Below, in pieces: positions 5,869-7,504 of a stretch of DNA of 7,504 nt. The stretch covers positions 1-7,504 of the forward strand of contig PLSJ01000404.1 in assembly GCA_003165115.1 (NCBI GenBank), written 5' to 3'. A program made the position numbers and the translations under genes. Below the pieces are notes generated by a model that saw only the letters and a list, made by a program, of their open reading frames with translations, had not been told where the DNA came from and did no database searches. The DNA is from Syntrophaceae bacterium. GTDB lineage: Bacteria; Desulfobacterota; Syntrophorhabdia; Syntrophorhabdales; WCHB1-27. Position 1 is the stretch's first letter; every line of letters begins with the position of its first letter.

Positions 5869-6997
5869 ATCTTCTCTCTAAAAACTGAAGGATTTCTGCG
5901 CACGCAATGCGATAGGGATCGTGGTCGGGTGTGGTAAGTTTTTTCCGCACCTCTTCCGTCTCTTTCTGTATTGCAGACCTGTCATTATTTACCATAGAAA
6001 CTACCCTGTTGGCAATACGTCCGGCGTCCAGGGACTGGACGAACTCGGGGAATATCTCATGTCCCGCGATAATATTGGGCAGGCTTATATGGCTGACGCG
6101 GACCACCATCCGCGCGATCAGATAGGACAGGCTGGAGATCTTGTAAAGAACGACGGAAGGGACGCCGAGGATAGCGGCCTCCAGGGTCGCGCTGCCGGAC
6201 GCGATCACGGCCGCATCGGAAAAGGCCAGGCAATCATACGGCAGACCTTTTACGAGGGTCACGCCGTCCGTTTCTTTGATAAAAGGGGCGAAGAACGCCT
6301 CACTCATGGTATCGGCGACGGGAAGAAGGACCTTCAGCCCGGGCAGGCGGTCTTGCAGCAGGCGGACTATGTCCATGAGGACGGGCATGTGTTTTCTCGC
6401 CTCATTCTGCCGGCTCCCCGGCATTATGGTGATGACGGGCGCGCCTTCGTGCAAGGCGAACATGGAGCGAAACGCATCGCTCGTGTAGCGGGGCTTCACG
6501 GTGTGCAGGAAAGGGTGGCCTATGTACTTTGCGGGTACCTCGTGTTCACGGTAAAGCGCCTCTTCGAAAGGGAGGATACAGAGGACCAGGTCGATCCACG
6601 ACCTTATCTGCTTCATACGGCCCTTCCTCCACGCCCATACCTGCGGGGGGATGAAATAGACCGTAGGGATGCCGAGGCGTTTTGCCGCCTTTGCGACCCT
6701 TAAATTGAAGCCGGGAAAATCGACGAGTATCAGGAGGTCCGGCCTGGTTTCGCGAAGGTGCCGCGTGAGCGCGACGTATGCCTTCCATATATGGCCTGCC
6801 TTGAAAAAGACTTCGCTCAGGCCGGTGAGGGAGATGTCCCGGTAATCGTGGACGAGCCTGACGCCCGCCTCCGACAGTCGTGTGCTGCCCATGCCGCTGA
6901 ATTCCACATCGAGGGCGCCGGCCATGGCCCGGACCAGGTGGACGGCGTGCAGCTCGCCCGACAGCTCGCCCGTGACGATCACCGCCTTCCTTATCAA
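5843..6997 (-). CDS. lpxB: Lipid-A-disaccharide synthase
   Basis: A 384-residue GT19 enzyme of normal family length (E. coli LpxB is 382). It condenses UDP-2,3-diacylglucosamine with lipid X to form the beta-1,6 lipid A disaccharide at the cytoplasmic face of the inner membrane. Signatures: VDFPGFN (92-98) with the Asp equivalent to the E. coli catalytic Asp98, PPQVWAW (117-123), GHP (160-162), PGSRQNE (193-199), SGSATLEAA, and the late LPNIIAGHEIFPEFVQ block. The N-terminal motif is GELSGE (10-15) rather than the usual GEASGD, caused by a 12-bp tandem repeat. The start codon is TTG, overlapping the previous gene's stop as TTGA. No in-frame ATG or GTG lies just upstream, so this start fits coupled translation. 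GGAAGG precedes the TTG by only 2 nt, which is close. A GTG five codons in is the alternative. Confidence 0.96.
   Translation of the reverse strand: MIRKAVIVTGELSGELHAVHLVRAMAGALDVEFSGMGSTRLSEAGVRLVHDYRDISLTGLSEVFFKAGHIWKAYVALTRHLRETRPDLLILVDFPGFNLRVAKAAKRLGIPTVYFIPPQVWAWRKGRMKQIRSWIDLVLCILPFEEALYREHEVPAKYIGHPFLHTVKPRYTSDAFRSMFALHEGAPVITIMPGSRQNEARKHMPVLMDIVRLLQDRLPGLKVLLPVADTMSEAFFAPFIKETDGVTLVKGLPYDCLAFSDAAVIASGSATLEAAILGVPSVVLYKISSLSYLIARMVVRVSHISLPNIIAGHEIFPEFVQSLDAGRIANRVVSMVNNDRSAIQKETEEVRKKLTTPDHDPYRIACAEILQFLERRYGPVPETP
6950..6973 (-). repeat. 12-bp tandem repeat in the lpxB N-terminal motif
   Basis: CAGCTCGCCCGA is followed directly by CAGCTCGCCCGT on the plus strand, two copies differing only in the last base. 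On the coding strand the repeat encodes TGEL then SGEL, so it sits exactly on the conserved glycine-rich loop of LpxB and replaces the normal GEASGD sequence. Confidence 0.9.
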
Positions 6998-7504
6998 GAC
7001 CTTCCGCTCGCGTCTGTGGCGAGATGCCGGTCGATCGTCTCTTTTATGGTGTTTGCCAGGACGAGTGCAGCCAACCCGTCCTCGCCGTTAACGAGGACGT
7101 CCGTCCCATACCGTACCGCATTGACGAATGCCTTAAGCTCATCATGCACGGGGTCTGGACGGACCGCCCGATAGGTGCGGAGCTTCATCCCGCCGCCCGT
7201 CTCTTTTCTTGCCGAAAACATCTGTCCCGCGGCGAGGTTGAGCGAAAAGGACCCGCCTTCCTCGAATACCGAGAACACCCTCTCCCTCGTTTGGGATACC
7301 CTGCTCGCCGTGAGGATTGCAACGCAGCCGCCGGCAAACTCGATACGTGCCCTTGCCACATCGATCTTCTCCGTGAGAACGGGTGTGCCGCGGGCGTCTA
7401 TGCGGATAATATCGTCCTTTACGAGGGACAGGACGAGGTTGATGTCATGGATCATGAGGTCATGCACCACGTCGATGTCGGTCGACCTGCCGGTAAAGGG
7501 GCCG
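6994..7504 (-). CDS. Gfo/Idh/MocA-family oxidoreductase, C-terminal part; possible GnnA-like UDP-GlcNAc 3-dehydrogenase (5' end outside window)
   Basis: The frame is open from the right edge (7503) to TGA at 6996-6994, giving the last 169 residues. The N-terminal Rossmann NAD domain is missing. DLMIHDIN near the start of the fragment matches the D-x-x-x-H catalytic motif of the C-terminal domain in Gfo/Idh/MocA dehydrogenases. It is followed by beta-strand-rich sequence typical of that domain and a helical end with HDELKAFVNAV and ANTIKETIDRHL. Family members oxidise a sugar hydroxyl with NAD(P). Position directly before lpxB (4-nt overlap, TTGA) suggests GnnA, which oxidises UDP-GlcNAc at C3 so that an aminotransferase (GnnB) can make a 3-amino sugar for amide-linked lipid A. 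No GnnB is in the window. Family assignment is firm and the GnnA role is inferred. Confidence 0.8.
   Translation of the reverse strand, partial: GPFTGRSTDIDVVHDLMIHDINLVLSLVKDDIIRIDARGTPVLTEKIDVARARIEFAGGCVAILTASRVSQTRERVFSVFEEGGSFSLNLAAGQMFSARKETGGGMKLRTYRAVRPDPVHDELKAFVNAVRYGTDVLVNGEDGLAALVLANTIKETIDRHLATDASGRS

Noticed and set aside
4096..5937. A 613-codon open frame on the plus strand opposite msbA
   Set aside because: It mirrors the msbA gene in a GC-rich sequence, has no recognisable domain, and its composition (many His, Asp, Arg, Glu) is that of an antisense shadow. MsbA on the minus strand has all its motifs.
5921..6703. A 260-codon plus-strand open frame opposite lpxB
   Set aside because: Antisense shadow of lpxB, with low-complexity charged composition and no recognisable domain.
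7468..7470. GTG at 7470 as the start of a short oxidoreductase gene
   Set aside because: The frame continues upstream to the window edge with family-like sequence (GRSTDIDVV), and a Gfo/Idh enzyme needs its N-terminal NAD domain. The gene is simply cut by the window.

Overview
The window reads as a piece of a Gram-negative bacterial chromosome. It is dominated by lipid A / inner-core lipopolysaccharide genes: a sugar 3-dehydrogenase-like enzyme, lpxB, msbA, a DUF374 acyltransferase and kdtA/waaA. Coding DNA is visibly GC-rich and the short intergenic gaps are AT-rich. The gene order (Gfo/Idh-type oxidoreductase, lpxB, msbA, DUF374 acyltransferase, kdtA) resembles lipid A clusters I associate with Deltaproteobacteria/Desulfobacterota, such as Geobacter-like or syntrophic lineages. 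That placement is an inference from gene content and protein style, not a search result.

Layout. Positions 1-646 (minus strand) hold a metallo-beta-lactamase-fold hydrolase whose C-terminus runs off the left edge. A short AT-rich divergent promoter region follows. A small zincin-like metallopeptidase (763-1137, plus) comes next, then an intergenic region with a good sigma-70-type promoter, then a cold-shock protein gene (1269-1472, plus). A symmetric A4G4/C4T4 hairpin at 1471-1497 sits between csp and the convergent mazG and looks like a shared bidirectional terminator. From 1481 to the right edge everything is on the minus strand in one compact run. In transcription order it is the oxidoreductase (5' end outside the window), lpxB, msbA, DUF374 acyltransferase, kdtA, mazG.

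How the genes fit together. The oxidoreductase may make the 3-keto sugar needed for a 3-amino (amide-linked) lipid A precursor. LpxB joins two acylated glucosamine units into the lipid A disaccharide, KdtA adds Kdo, the DUF374 protein is a candidate acyl-chain transferase, and MsbA flips the product across the inner membrane. MazG, a house-cleaning NTP pyrophosphohydrolase, is translated from the end of the same run. Every gene junction in this run overlaps (4, 26, 8, 13 and 31 nt), which points to one transcript with translational coupling.

I did not find a clearly new system. The points most worth a second look are the GnnA-like oxidoreductase upstream of lpxB, the DUF374 acyltransferase placed inside lipid A genes, a 12-bp tandem duplication that rewrites the conserved GEASGD-type motif of LpxB, and the terminator hairpin built into the last codons of mazG. 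No mobile elements, CRISPR arrays, tRNAs or rRNAs were seen.
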